Below, in pieces: positions 41,439-52,397 of a DNA stretch of 64,000 nucleotides. The first letter of the stretch is position 1. Each line of letters opens with the position of its first letter. The position numbers and the translations under genes were made by a program. Origin of the DNA: Spiroplasma syrphidicola EA-1 (lineage in GTDB: Bacteria; Bacillota_I; Bacilli_A; Mycoplasmatales; Mycoplasmataceae). The stretch spans positions 868,001 to 932,000 of the forward strand of contig NC_021284.1 in assembly GCF_000400955.1 (NCBI RefSeq), read 5' to 3'. Under the pieces are notes generated by a model. It searched no databases, was not told the origin of the DNA, and worked only from the letters and a program-made list of their open reading frames with translations.

Positions 41439-44118
41439 TGTTTCTCTCCTCTTTTAAAATGATTTCATATGTTTGAATTTGATATTTTTTTAGTGAATCA
41501 TTTTTAATATTAGTTTCGCTTTCTTTTTCCAATAAATTAACCTTATTAATTTGTTGAATTTTTTCTGGTAAATTCTCAAAAGAAAACTTAATTTCCGTAC
41601 AACTAGCATTAAAACCTCGGACAATTATTGCGTTATTTCGTTCGGATTTTTTAACGGCTTTAATTACAAAATTTGGATTTTCAAATAATTTTAAATCACA
41701 CTCTCTTGCTAAATCAAGTTCTTCTAAATTAGCTAGTAAAAACCGATCAGCATGTTGGTATACTGAATTATAACTTTGTTGTTGGTAAAATAGCACTGGC
41801 GTATTTTCCTGTTCAGCTTTATTTCAAAGATTATTATCTGTTGAAACAAATCATTGTAAATTAAAGGTTAAAGTTGTCAATAACTGCGCATCTGGGGTAT
41901 TAACTGCAATTTCGTTAACACCCGATGCTCGTCCTGGCCGATTAATCAAATTATTTCGACCTAAGAAGGGAACTGAACGGAATAAGGTAATTCATAGTGT
42001 TGAATAATGATCATCATTAACTACTTCATATTCATTATTACCCCGTGTCAAATATCCCACTTTGATTATATCATCTGTTAAATAAACAAATGATTCATTT
42101 GTTTCAATTGCCACCGGTTTTTCTTTTCACTGTTCTTTTTCCCAATTTTTTAAATCTTCCCTTAAAATAACTGGTCTTTCAATTGTTCCATAAGCTTGAT
42201 TTGCATAAGAATTATTTGTTATAAATGGTGCAGTGGCGTTGATTCGTCAACGAATTTCTCGAGCGACATTTTTTGTTGTAATTTCTAGTTCAATAAAGTC
42301 AGTATTATTAATTGCAAATTTCAATTCAAATTGCTGTTTTATCATTTTCCCTTGTTCATGACTAGGGACTAAATATGTATTATTTAAAACAAGTTGATAA
42401 TAATCTTGGTATTGTTGAAAGTCATACTTTGTTTTGAAAAGTTGACTAACTGGTCCTGGTTGTTGACGAGATGGGGAATAATCATAAGAATCGCCCATAT
42501 CATGATCTGCTTCTAATAAAAATTGTTTTTGATAAAGTCTCTTTGTTTTCAAATCATAAATATCTAAACTTCCATCGGGATTAATTGTAAATTCTCAATG
42601 ATTTGTTTTAAGTGTTGCTGCGTTACCCAAACGATTATGATAATTTGGTGCCTTTGTAATTTTAAATTTACTAATTGTAAATAACGGCAAATTAAGGTCT
42701 AATAATAGTACTTTATTTTGATAAAATCCTTCTCTTAAGACATGTTTTTCACCATTATTTGTTGCCACAACATCATAGCCCCCATCACAGTAATTTTGTT
42801 CTAATAAGACAAAATTAACTGGCTCATTGGTTGTATGATTAATTGCAAATTTTTTAGTTTTAGTAAATAATGCAACCTCATAGTGTTGCTTATTTTGGTT
42901 TTCCGTAATTCTCGGATTAAAAACTAAAAACTCTTCATTTTTTAACTGGTGATAATAACTATAGGTTTTTAGTAATTTTGTTATTGAACTGGCAATTAAA
43001 TCATTGGCCCGATCAAGACGATTTGCAATATCCCGGTTAGTTTCATCACTATTGCAGCCCCCTAATGAATCATGGGCTTGTGATGTTGTTAATAATTTTA
43101 AAACCTCACGAATTAATTCAGCAGGATAAGTTCCTCCCATCATATGGTAATAAGTTGCTAATGGTTCAAAAGCATTATATAAACGATATTCAACCGCCTT
43201 AGTTTTAATTTTAAGATCAACACGTTGTGAACCAATTGTTTTATGAACTCTAGCAAAAGCTGGGGATTTTAACTCCCCCTTAACTGTTGCTAAATTAGTA
43301 AATTGATTATCAGCAAAATATTCATCGTAATCTGCTAATTTTCAGGCATGTTCTTGGTCCAAATCATTTAGTTTATCAATGAATTCAGCTAATAGTTTTG
43401 AAATTGGGGCTTGGTCACCCCCAAAAGGTAATAAGATATTATTTGTTACTTTTGTTTTTGCTTTTAGCGTATTTAAAATATCGCTAAAACTTGTTAAAAA
43501 TAACTGTGCTTCGGTCGCAAGATTTTCATTTGTTAGTCTTTGATATGGAAAATGACTTCCCATTACTCAGTAACCAAAATAGAAATTGTAAGCGAGAATT
43601 TTTGTCCCATCAAGCCCTTCCCATCAGTGGATAGTTCCCTCTTCAAGGTCAGCTGGACGGGCTCCGCGCCAATAAATAAATTGATCTAAGCCAAACTGGC
43701 GATAAATTTGGGGCATTTGTGAAGTATGCCCAAATGAATCTGGGACATAAGCTGTTGTTAAATATTGGCCATGATAATTTTCAACTAACGTAATCCCTAA
43801 TAATAAATTCCGAACAATTGATTCAGATGTTAAATTAAAGAAATCTGGTTGGGTATATCACGGTCCAACAATTAATTTTTTGGTAGCTAACGCTTTAAAT
43901 AAAATAGCGTTATTATCATCTTTAAAATACGTTAGATAATCTTCAATGATTGATGTTTGCCCATCATATGTAAAACTAAAACAATTCGGATTCTGACGAT
44001 ATAACTTTAAATATTCTAATAAATTAGCCGATAAAAAGACATCTGAATCTTGTTTTGTAAAATATCATTCTTTATCTCAGTGTGTATGTGGTACAACGGT
44101 AATTGTTCATTTCTTCAT
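41419..44118 (-). CDS. GH38 alpha-mannosidase, MngB-like
   Basis: An 899-residue glycoside hydrolase family 38 enzyme, close in length to E. coli mannosylglycerate hydrolase MngB. The N-terminal motif VVPHTHWDKEWY holds zinc ligands; the nucleophile Asp is in YVPDSFGHTSQ; a later block SQAHDSLGGCNSDE holds further active-site residues. Trp residues of the first motif are TGA-coded. No signal peptide, so it is cytosolic, as for enzymes that cut PTS-imported phosphorylated mannosides. It lies between EIIBC and EIIA genes. The exact substrate is inferred from context. Confidence 0.9.
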
Positions 44119-44135
44119 TTTGTCATATCCTATTC

Positions 44136-45983
44136 TTAATCTTTTTTAATTTTAACACCAACAACTGACGGATCTTTTTTATTTTTTTTACGACGGAATA
44201 AATTAGTAAAGGAAATTCATCCTCTTTGAATTGAATAGCCTCAATCAACAAAGTAATTTTTAATTCCTGTTCCAATTCAAATTCAATATTCTTTTGTACT
44301 TTTAATTCGATTATGCCAAGTTCTTTTGAATCAATGATTCATTTTTTTCCCAGCTAATTTTGGTTTTGTAAATAATAATTTTAAATTGTTTTTCGCATTT
44401 TTGCGGGCTATTTTACGTGATAATTTTTCTTCTTTTAATAATTGCGCTTCTTCCCCTTTGATTTTTGGTTTCAGTAACCCTGCAATGACAGCTGTTGTTA
44501 CTACTCCAGCTAGAATAGCTAAAAGTCATGCCATTGGTCAAAATGGAGCTGAATTCTGTTGAATATATCCTAGGAAAGTTCCCAACGGTGATCCTAAACC
44601 AGCCGCGAATTTAACATCTCACAATGTTACAAGAATCGCTGCTACAACCGAACCAGCAATATTGGCCGGAATAATACGAATTGGATCAGCAGCAGCAAAT
44701 GGAATTGCTCCTTCTGTAATCCCAACCATTCCTGTTCCAAAAGCGGCTTTCCCCATAATTCTTTGATTTTTTGGGTAGCGATTTTTAAAGATAATAGTTG
44801 ATAATCACATTCCTAGTGGTGGTACCGAAATTGCGGCTTGGGTTGCTGTTCCAGGAATAAAGTTTGCATCCCAGAATGTTTTCCCTTCCGCCATTGCTTG
44901 CGCTAATGTTTGATAGAAAATAACTGTCCCAAACACTAAAGCAGTTTTATTTAATGGCCCTCCTAGATCAAAGGCAATCATTATCGCAACAACAATCGCA
45001 ATAATTATTCCTGTTGAAGCAAATTTTTCTTGTAAAGCACTTAAGCCATCAAACATTCCTAATACTAAACCGGCAATTGGTGCTCCAATCACAAATTTAA
45101 CAAAAGTTGCCATAATAAATGTTGCTAAAATTGGAATAATCATTAATGGGACAATTGGTTGTAAAACTTTTGGTCAACGAATAATTTTTAATAATTGAAC
45201 TAAGTATCCACTTAAAAGTCCAACAACAATTGCGCCAATAAAACCAGCTCCTGGTTCAATTGGAGAATTAGTTGTTCCAACTGTTACATCAATTCCTAAC
45301 ATTTTATTATCATTAATAATTCATCCAGCAATCATTGCTGGGGCTAATCCGGGTTTATCGGCAATTGAATAAGCCGTAAACCCTGCAAATAATGGAATCA
45401 TTAGTTTAAACCCTAAGGCTCCAACATCCATCATAAATTGGGGTAGTTTTCTTGTTCCCAATACTCAGTTTTGGCCATAATCCCCATAGTTATCGACATA
45501 TTCAGTTTGGAAAGCACATAGATTAGCAATCGCCATTAGAATCCCTGCCGCAATTGTCATTGGAATCATTCATGAAATTCCAGTCATCAAGTGCGATAGC
45601 ATTCCTCGTTTTTTTGTTGTTCCAAAAGTAACAGCCCCCACTTTTGTTCCTTTTTTCCCGTGAATTGTTCCTTGTTCTAAAGCTGTATCAATTAATTGGG
45701 CTGGATTTTTAATGGCAAAATTAACTCCTGTTTTAAAAAGTTTTTTATCATTAAAACGCGATAAATCAATTTTGACATCAGCAGCAATAATAACAAGATC
45801 CGCTTGGGCAATTTGTTCAGCGGTTAAAACATTTTCCGCCCCAATTGTTCCTTGCGTTTCAACATTAATTTCAAAACCCTTTTCACTGGCGGCTTTTTTT
45901 AAACTATCAGCTGCCATATAAGTATGAGCAACACCCGCCGCACAGGCAGTAATTGCTACAATTTTTATTTTATCTGTTGTCAT
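44136..45983 (-). CDS. PTS EIIBC, fructose family
   Basis: A 615-residue protein. The N-terminal about 110 residues form the fructose-type EIIB with the phospho-Cys in AITACAAGVAHTYMAAD. A linker leads to EIIC of about 370 residues with KPGLAPAMIAG, GFIGAIVVGLLSG, LGGPLNKTA and MVGITEGAIPFAAADP. A basic soluble tail of about 110 residues with many TGA-coded Trp (KEYWIWIGTGIK and so on) follows and is unusual for the family. No EIIA is fused. The set EIIBC, GH38, EIIA suggests uptake of an alpha-mannoside. Confidence 0.92.
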
Positions 45984-46000
45984 TTTTTGTCTCCTTTCTA

Positions 46001-46795
46001 CTAACTACTAAAATCAAAATCAAGGTAAAACTTAACTGGGTCATAGCCAAATTTGGCAATTGGAGAAAATGATACTAAAAATCTTATAGTATATATTTGT
46101 GATGATTCTTTTTGATATGGTTTTACTACTGTAGTAATATTATTTTTATCATCCAAATTAAAGATTTTGCCATTTGATCAAAGTTTTTGAATATTTAAAT
46201 ATGAATAGTTTTCCCCCTGACCAGAGTCAGTCTGTTGGTTATCATTTTTAAAGCGAACAATGTTGTTATCACCATTTGTTCATTTAAAATCTTCCATTGT
46301 ATTACTATCATCTTGGTAATCAAAAATCCATTTTTCGTCTGGATCGGCTCCTACTTGTGCCGCTTTAAAATTTGCTATTCTTGTTGTAAAATAGTAACTT
46401 TGAAATAAGCTAGCATCAATATTGTTGTTTTGATAAAAACTATCTTCTTCACCTGTTAATGTTTTTTGTTCTTTGACATTTGTTGTAATATAATTGCTAG
46501 CAAGATTAGTAATGGCATCGGAAGCAGTTCGCGCATGCGCAATTGAATCTTGCTGAGTTGGGTCTTCTAAATCACTAACGGCTGGTTTTGGCATTGGAAA
46601 CGCCCCAATTGTCCCAGGATTAGTAATTTCTCCGGCTGAGGATGTTTGATATCCCGCTTGCTCTTGCAAACGATTCATTATTTGATAAATTGTTTCAACA
46701 TTTAAAGGTGGTGTTCCTCATGAACACGCAATTAAAGTTGTTGCAGTTGTATTAAGTAAAGTAACCATTGGCAAGACTAAAAGTAATTTTCGCAT
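46001..46795 (-). CDS. Lipoprotein at the head of the GH38/PTS operon
   Basis: A 264-residue lipoprotein: signal MRKLLLVLPMVTLLNTT and lipobox TLIAC, giving lipidated Cys24. The mature part is hydrophilic with TSSAGEITNPGTIGAFPMPK and no recognised family. GGAGGCAACATT precedes the ATG. It ends 17 bases before the EIIBC gene, so it belongs to the same operon. It may bind the substrate at the surface; this is inference. Confidence 0.8.
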
Positions 46796-46855
46796 AATGT
46801 TGCCTCCTTTCATATTTCCATTTTAACTTATTAGAATAATTTAAAAAAGAAAAAT

Positions 46856-46886
46856 AAAAAAAATGGAATAAGATTCCATTTTTTTT
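46856..46886 (-). terminator. Terminator of the RpiR-type gene
   Basis: Arms AAAAAAAATGGAAT and ATTCCATTTTTTTT pair perfectly around a short loop, overlapping the regulator's stop codon. Confidence 0.85.
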
Positions 46887-47757
46887 ATTTTTCAATCCTT
46901 TTATTGTCATGTCAGCTATTCATTTCTTGTAAAAAACTATCTTTTGCATCAATTAGTTTTTTATTTTTAATATAAAAAAGATTTTTCAAATAATCGGTAA
47001 AGAAGAGAAAACTTCATAATGGGGAAAAAATTAAATTATCCTCTAAATCATCAATCCGACGAATTTGATTATCAATAAAAATTGATAAATTAGTATATTT
47101 ATTTAATTCTGAATTTAAATTGCTTGTTATTAAAACAACTTGGCCAGGAATTCGTTCTCTTCTAATTAACTTTAATAATTGTAAGTGAAAGTCATTTAGC
47201 CCTCGCATTGAAAAAATGATTAAAATATCATCTTTTGTCATTGATGATATTGTTTTAGTAATATTTTTCCCCCGCTCTAAAATTTGAGTTACCAAACCAA
47301 AATGCGTTAACATTCCGCATAAATCTGTTAGCGCAATTAAGCTATGGCCGGCCCCAAAGGCATAAATTTTTTTGGCTTGCGATAAAATCGCAACTAATTC
47401 GTCAAATTTTGCTTGCTGATCTTGAAACATCACAACATTAATATTATTCGAAACTTGATAATTATCTTGAATTAATGTTAGTACTTGTGAATTACAACCA
47501 TTTTTATCATTTTTTTTGGTAATTAAACTAACACCATGTAAAATCCCTAATTTATAAATATATTCTTTTAAGCCTGAAACATTTAATTTTTTAAAAAACC
47601 CATAAATAAAACTCATCCCAACGCCATATTTTTGGCTTAAAGTCTGAAGATTTGAATTAATTAAAAAATCATAGTTATTAATTGTAAAATAATAAAAATC
47701 CAATTCCCGACCGGCTAACATGCTTAAATCTAAAAAAACATCCTTATTTGAATCCAT
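46885..47757 (-). CDS. MurR/RpiR-family transcriptional regulator
   Basis: A 290-residue protein with an N-terminal HTH (SNLQTLSQKYGVGMSFIYGF) and a SIS domain (KKIYAFGAGHSLIALTD, DDILIIFSMRGLND). It is more divergent than the regulator at 3069-3911; its SIS loop reads FSMRG in place of FSRSG. It is upstream of the lipoprotein-PTS-GH38 genes on the same strand but separated from them by a terminator. It probably senses a phosphosugar from that pathway. Confidence 0.8.
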
Positions 47758-48018
47758 TTTTTACCTCCAAAGCATTACTATTAAAATTGGTGGAAAATTA
47801 ATAAAAATTAATTTTTATTGATAAAAATGCTGTAAAAAGCTCAATTGTTGATAACTATTATAACTATTCCATCGATAAATGTAGCAATTGCTAATTAATA
47901 TTTTAATCTCTTTAAATAATATCATTTAATTGCTGTAAATTTAATACATCTTGCGAGATTATTTAACAATAAAAAAACACTTATTAATTAGATAAGTGTT
48001 GTAAGTTAATTTTAAATT

Positions 48019-48103
48019 TGGTCCGGGTTAAGGGACTTGAACCCCCACGAGTTACCCCGCCAGATCCTAAGTCTGGTGCGTCTGCCAATTCCGCCAAACC
48101 CGG
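48019..48103 (-). tRNA. tRNA-Leu(UAG)
   Basis: An 85-base class II tRNA with a long variable arm. Acceptor CCGGGTT/AACCCGG, anticodon loop CTTAGGA, T-loop GTTCAAGTC, encoded CCA. Last of the six tRNAs. Confidence 0.95.
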
Positions 48104-48122
48104 AGAATCTTTTTTTATAAAA

Positions 48123-48199
48123 TGGTCTCCTGTGCAGGACTTGAACCTACGACCTACTGGTTAAAAGCCAGCAGCTCTACCGACTGAGCTAACAGGAGA
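48123..48199 (-). tRNA. tRNA-Lys(UUU)
   Basis: Acceptor TCTCCTG/CAGGAGA, anticodon loop CTTTTAA, encoded CCA. The usual D- and T-arm signatures are present. Confidence 0.95.
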
Positions 48200-48235
48200 T
48201 AGTATTTTTGCTAATTTTAATTTTTAATTTTTTAA

Positions 48236-48313
<78 letters not shown>

Positions 48314-48326
48314 TTAAAATAAAAAA

Positions 48327-48402
48327 TGGTCGGGTGTAACGGACTTGAACCGCTGACCACCTGCTTGTAAGGCAGACGCTCTCCCAACTGAGCTAACACC
48401 CG
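48327..48402 (-). tRNA. tRNA-Val(UAC)
   Basis: Acceptor CGGGTGT/ACACCCG, anticodon loop CTTACAA, encoded CCA. Confidence 0.95.
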
Positions 48403-48406
48403 AAAA

Positions 48407-48482
48407 TGGTGACCTGTACGGGGTTTGAACCCGTGAATGCATGCGTGAAAGGCATGTGTGTTAACCGCTTCACCAACAGGCC
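48407..48482 (-). tRNA. tRNA-Glu(UUC)
   Basis: Acceptor GGCCTGT/ACAGGTC, anticodon loop CTTTCAC, encoded CCA. Only four bases separate it from tRNA-Val. Confidence 0.95.
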
Positions 48483-48509
48483 GGATAAAATTTTTGTCAA
48501 AAAAAATAA

Positions 48510-48586
48510 TGGCGCCTAGTGTAGGGCTCGAACCTACGACCTGCCGGTTAACAGCCGGATGCTCTGCCAACTGAGCTAACTAGGCA
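48510..48586 (-). tRNA. tRNA-Asn(GUU)
   Basis: Acceptor TGCCTAG/CTAGGCG, anticodon loop CTGTTAA, encoded CCA. First gene of the tRNA operon. Confidence 0.95.
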
Positions 48587-48610
48587 TTATTGTGATTTTT
48601 AACCTTTTTT

Positions 48611-48640
48611 ATTATATACTAAAAAAGTAAATACTAGCAA
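48611..48640 (-). promoter_or_regulatory. Promoter of the tRNA operon
   Basis: Minus-strand -35 TTGCTA (48640-48635) and -10 TATAAT (48616-48611) are 18 bases apart, about 25 bases before tRNA-Asn. Confidence 0.7.
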
Positions 48641-48697
48641 CTATTTTTGTAAATTTTTGCTTTTTTTTCAAAAAATATAATGATTTTAAAGGAATAT

Positions 48698-48725
48698 AAA
48701 AAGCAAGATAGTAATCTTGCTTTTT
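48698..48725 (-). terminator. Terminator of the YczE-like gene
   Basis: Arms AAAAAGCAAGAT and ATCTTGCTTTTT pair perfectly around four bases. Confidence 0.8.
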
Positions 48726-48734
48726 ATAAACAAA

Positions 48735-49871
48735 TTATTTAATAATTTTGTCAATTAATTCCGCATCATCAAATTCTTCAATAAATGTTTCTTTAATCAT
48801 AAGATTATATTTATCTAAAATACTATCTTGTAAAATTGTTCATTTCAATTTTGTTTTTTTATCGGGGTTATCTTGGCGAAATTCACGAATAACTTCTCGA
48901 CGCAACTTACGGTAAAGTTTATGGTTAACATCAATTAATTCAAGTTTAATATAACGTTCAAGAATAACAACAATTAACCCAATTAATGGTCCAGCAAAAA
49001 AGGCCATTAAAATTGTCGCATAACTAACCCAACTATAGAGGTGACTTAGCCGTTCAGAAATGGGATATTGACCAAGAAATAATAGTCCTAATCCCACGAC
49101 TAATAAAGCCATATCAACAATTACCCGACAAGCGGCATAAGGGATTTTTGTAATCAATGCTAATTCCCCCGAAAGACCATTATATGGACCTTCTAACATT
49201 TTTGTTGAAACAATAATTGCTAGACCTAAACAAAATAATAAATAACTAGCTCATAAAATTCAACTTCTAATTCACTCATTCCACTGGGCCTGCGAACCTG
49301 TAATATTGGAAGGATCTAACGGTTTAATTGTCTCTGCTGGATTAATAATTAAAACATTTAATTGAACAGCTGCAGGTCATAAAAAGACTGGTACTAAATC
49401 TAACACCATTTTAAAAATTTCATCATAAATTAATGTTAAAGTTAATTGCTTTTTACGGTGAAATTGAATTAATTTAATTATTTTAAAGAGGACTACAAAT
49501 AATCAGAAACCAAGATATACAACCACTAACATTATTGCATAATATTCTTCAACATTATCGCCACCCTTTGTCCAAATATCAGCAATTAAAGCAAAGACTA
49601 TTAAATCTTCATTAACAACTCCTAAATTTAAATCCATGTATAAAGAAACACTTAATCCAAAAATATAAACCCCAACTAAATAAAAGAAAATTCGAAAAGA
49701 CATTGATCGTCAATGTGCTTTGAAAAAGATTCTTTTTTCATTAACATATAAGCGAAATGCTTTTGATGATTGGCCAAAGTCTTTTAAATCTAAATACTTT
49801 CGTTTTTTATTACGCTTTTCTCGGGCGATTTTTTCTTTTTTTATTTTTATCTTGCGTTCATTAGTTCTCAT
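48735..49871 (-). CDS. YczE-like membrane protein
   Basis: A 378-residue protein with a very basic N-terminus (ERKIKIKKEKIAREKRNKKR), about six spans, and a charged C-terminal tail of about 70 residues. IFGLSVSLYMDLNLGVVNED and later LEGPYNGLSGELALITKIPY and GLGLLFLGQY resemble the paired segments of YczE/YitT-type proteins. The extended basic N-terminus and acidic tail go beyond that family. The function of YczE is unknown; the assignment is from pattern. Confidence 0.55.
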
Positions 49872-49955
49872 TTTTTTTACTCCATTATAAGTTTATCACA
49901 ATTGCTTTGTTATCCGCTCTTGAAAGAAAATTTTCTAAAATTATTTACCCAAAAT

Positions 49956-49981
49956 AAAAAGAGTTCTGAAAAACTCTTTTT
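49956..49981 (-). terminator. Terminator of the purine permease gene
   Basis: Arms AAAAAGAGTT and AACTCTTTTT around six bases, close to the permease stop. Confidence 0.75.
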
Positions 49982-49991
49982 AGCTACTTTC

Positions 49992-51425
49992 CTACTGGAC
50001 GAAAGCAAAAGCAATGAAATATCCAATAAAGAATAAATCTAATACATAAATTGGAATTCCAACTCCTTTTCCTTTGTTACAAATCAAGCTAACAATAGCA
50101 TAAAAGATAAAGCCAACAGCAATACCGTTTGTAATTGAGAAAGTAACAATCATAATGATAATCGTAAAAAAGGCTGAAATAGCAAATTCGGGTTTAAGTC
50201 ATTCAATATCTTTAATTTGCATAATCATTAATGAACCAACAAAAATAGTTGCGGCTCCAACAATTGCCGGAGTAATTAATTTAAAAACTGGAAATAAAGC
50301 AATTGCCACTAAAAACATTAGGGCCGTAATTATTGACGAAAATCCTGTTCTTGCCCCTTGTGAAACACCGGTTGTTGATTCAACAAACGTTGTTACTGGT
50401 GAACAGCCAAGAACTCCACCAATCAGTGTTCCTGTTGAATCAGCTAATAAAGCTCGTGAATTCAATTGATATTTATTCCCTGTTTGTTCAGAAATTTGTT
50501 CAGAAATTGAATATAGTGTTCCTGTTGCATCAAAAAAACAGACAAACAAGAAAACAAAAATTGAAATATACATAATTGGTGATGTTCAAATTTCGCGATT
50601 AGTAAATTCGGCAAATGTTGATTTTATATTCCCTGCAAAACCACTAAAATCATCATAACTTCAGCCATTTCAATGAGAAAAATTTTGTTTAATAAAGTCG
50701 CTTGTACCTAAATTACCAATCAAAATTGAAATCCCTAAACCAACAAAAATGGCAATAGCAATTGCTCCTGGAATTTTTTTAAAGTGTAAAACTAAAATTA
50801 AAATTAAAACCCCAAGTCCCATTAAAATGATTGGTCAGTTAGTTTTTAAATTTCCTAAAGACGCAATTGGTAATCCCCCATTAACAATGCTGCCCCCAGG
50901 TGTTACTGCTGTATCGCCCACTAAGCCAATATTATGCAGTCCTAAATAAGCGATAAAAAAGCCAATTCCAGCCCCAATCGCTAATTTTAATGATTTTGGA
51001 ATTGAATTAATAATAATCATTCGGACTTTTGTTGCCGAAATAATGCAAAATAATATCGATGAAATCATTACAGAAATTAAAGCTCCTTGATAACCCACCC
51101 CATTATTTGCAACATTAAAAGTAAAAATGGCGTTTAGTCCCATTCCTGGAGCTAAACCAACTGGCATATTTGCCGATAACCCCATAATTAGTGTTGAAAT
51201 AAAAGCCGCAATCGCTGTGGCAATAAAGATTCCTCCAAAGGCCATATTATGACTTGGATCACCAGGAAAATTAATATCGTTGGCTGTTGATAACATACTT
51301 GGTTGCACTGACAAAATATAAATCATTGCTAAAAAAGTAGTTAATCCGCCAATAATTTCTTTTTTAAAAGTAGTTTTTAATTTATCAAATTTAAAAAACT
51401 TTTTAACTTGCTTTGTAATAAACAT
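49992..51425 (-). CDS. pbuG: Purine permease, AzgA/PbuG (NCS2) type
   Basis: A 477-residue transporter with about 12-14 spans. It has EIIGGLTTFLAMIYILSVQP, ANMPVGLAPGMGLNA, FFDATGTLYSISEQ and LLADSTGTLIGGVLGCSPVT followed by VESTTGVSQGARTG, all typical of the AzgA/PbuG branch for guanine and hypoxanthine. TGA encodes several Trp residues. GGAGAAGTAATT precedes the ATG. The upstream riboswitch with C74 supports guanine or hypoxanthine as substrate. Confidence 0.92.
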
Positions 51426-51459
51426 TAATTACTTCTCCTGTCTAATTAAGAGTAAAAAT

Positions 51460-51572
51460 AAAAAACATTAACCTAATTAATAAAGTTAATGCCCAAAGCA
51501 TTAACCTATAGAGTCTTATTTAATGGTAAGACGTAGAGACACTAGACCATATTTCTAGCATATACAGGTTAA
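51460..51572 (-). promoter_or_regulatory. Guanine-type purine riboswitch with terminator
   Basis: The aptamer is at 51572-51501 on the minus strand. P1 is TTAACCT/AGGTTAA, P2 GCTAGAA with TCTAG, loop 2 AATATGG, junction 2/3 with CTAC, P3 GTCTTA/TAAGAC, junction 3/1 TCTAT. Reading against B. subtilis xpt, U51 and C74 are kept, indicating guanine or hypoxanthine. The terminator (51491-51466, arms CATTAAC/GTTAATG, then T6) competes with an antiterminator in which GTTAATGC pairs with GCATTAAC. P1 formation blocks the antiterminator, so ligand should turn the permease off. Confidence 0.88.
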
Positions 51573-51658
51573 GATATTATTTACTTCTACTCTTTTAATA
51601 TACCTAATTAAAACGAAAAAAACAATTCCTAAAAATTAATTTAATAAATTAATTTTTC

Positions 51659-52327
51659 TTATGTTAAAAAAATAACATTTTCTGATAATGGAAAGAAAGC
51701 CTTAAAAGTTAATAACACTTTGATTTTTTTAACAACAGCAGGTGGTAAAAAATCATTCGCCAAATCCAAAATTTCCTTACGATATTTTTCGACAATATTT
51801 GTTCATCCGAATCATAATACAGCCAAGAAAAAAATCCCAATTATTGAAAGAATTTGAATTGCTAATTCAAAGTTAATTCCTGATGGATAATTTGCACCAA
51901 CCACTAATCCTGTTGTTATTACAAATAAACCAATTACTAGTCAAATGAAATATGAAGTAACTTTTAATCAAAAATAAGACTTAGCATCCTTTGTTTTAAT
52001 TTGAAAGATATAATAAAAATGAAATAGCATATCATAAACTTTACTTAAACTATCATCATTAAGATCACGATAACGAATTTTAATCGCATTAGCATCTTGT
52101 TCATAATTTTGTCCTTTAATAATTCCTTTCCGATGAACAATTCGAATATCTTTAAAACTATTGTCATTTAATATTTGTTGTAATAAAGGTTGGGTTTTGA
52201 TTCCTGTTTTAATTCTTTTAAAAACAATTGTAACAATTGTCATGATTATTCATCCTAGACAATATAACCCAAATAATGTCAAAAAAACAAAAAAAATTAA
52301 ACCTGTTAGTTGTTCTAAACCAAACAT
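51659..52327 (-). CDS. Membrane protein, possible degenerate YugP-like
   Basis: A 222-residue protein with an N-terminal span, a soluble middle, then two spans (about 118-140 and 155-175) and a soluble tail. The order of blocks resembles the YugP zinc-peptidase family: DIRIVHRKGIIKGQNYEQDA, then IKIRYRDLNDDSLSKVYDML, then spans, then AVVKKIKVLLTF. The HEXXH zinc motif expected after the YRDL block is absent (the region reads MLFHFYYIFQI). It may be a dead relative or an unrelated membrane protein. GGAAG precedes the ATG. Confidence 0.5.
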
Positions 52328-52397
52328 ATTAACTTCCTTTCTGGTAATATTTTAATACTACCTTTATTATAACAACTTTATTAAAAAGTTAAATAAT

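Noticed and set aside
51460-51572. 2'-deoxyguanosine riboswitch as alternative to the guanine type
   Set aside because: U51 in the CUAC block is kept; the known 2'-deoxyguanosine variants change this base to C. Not ruled out entirely.
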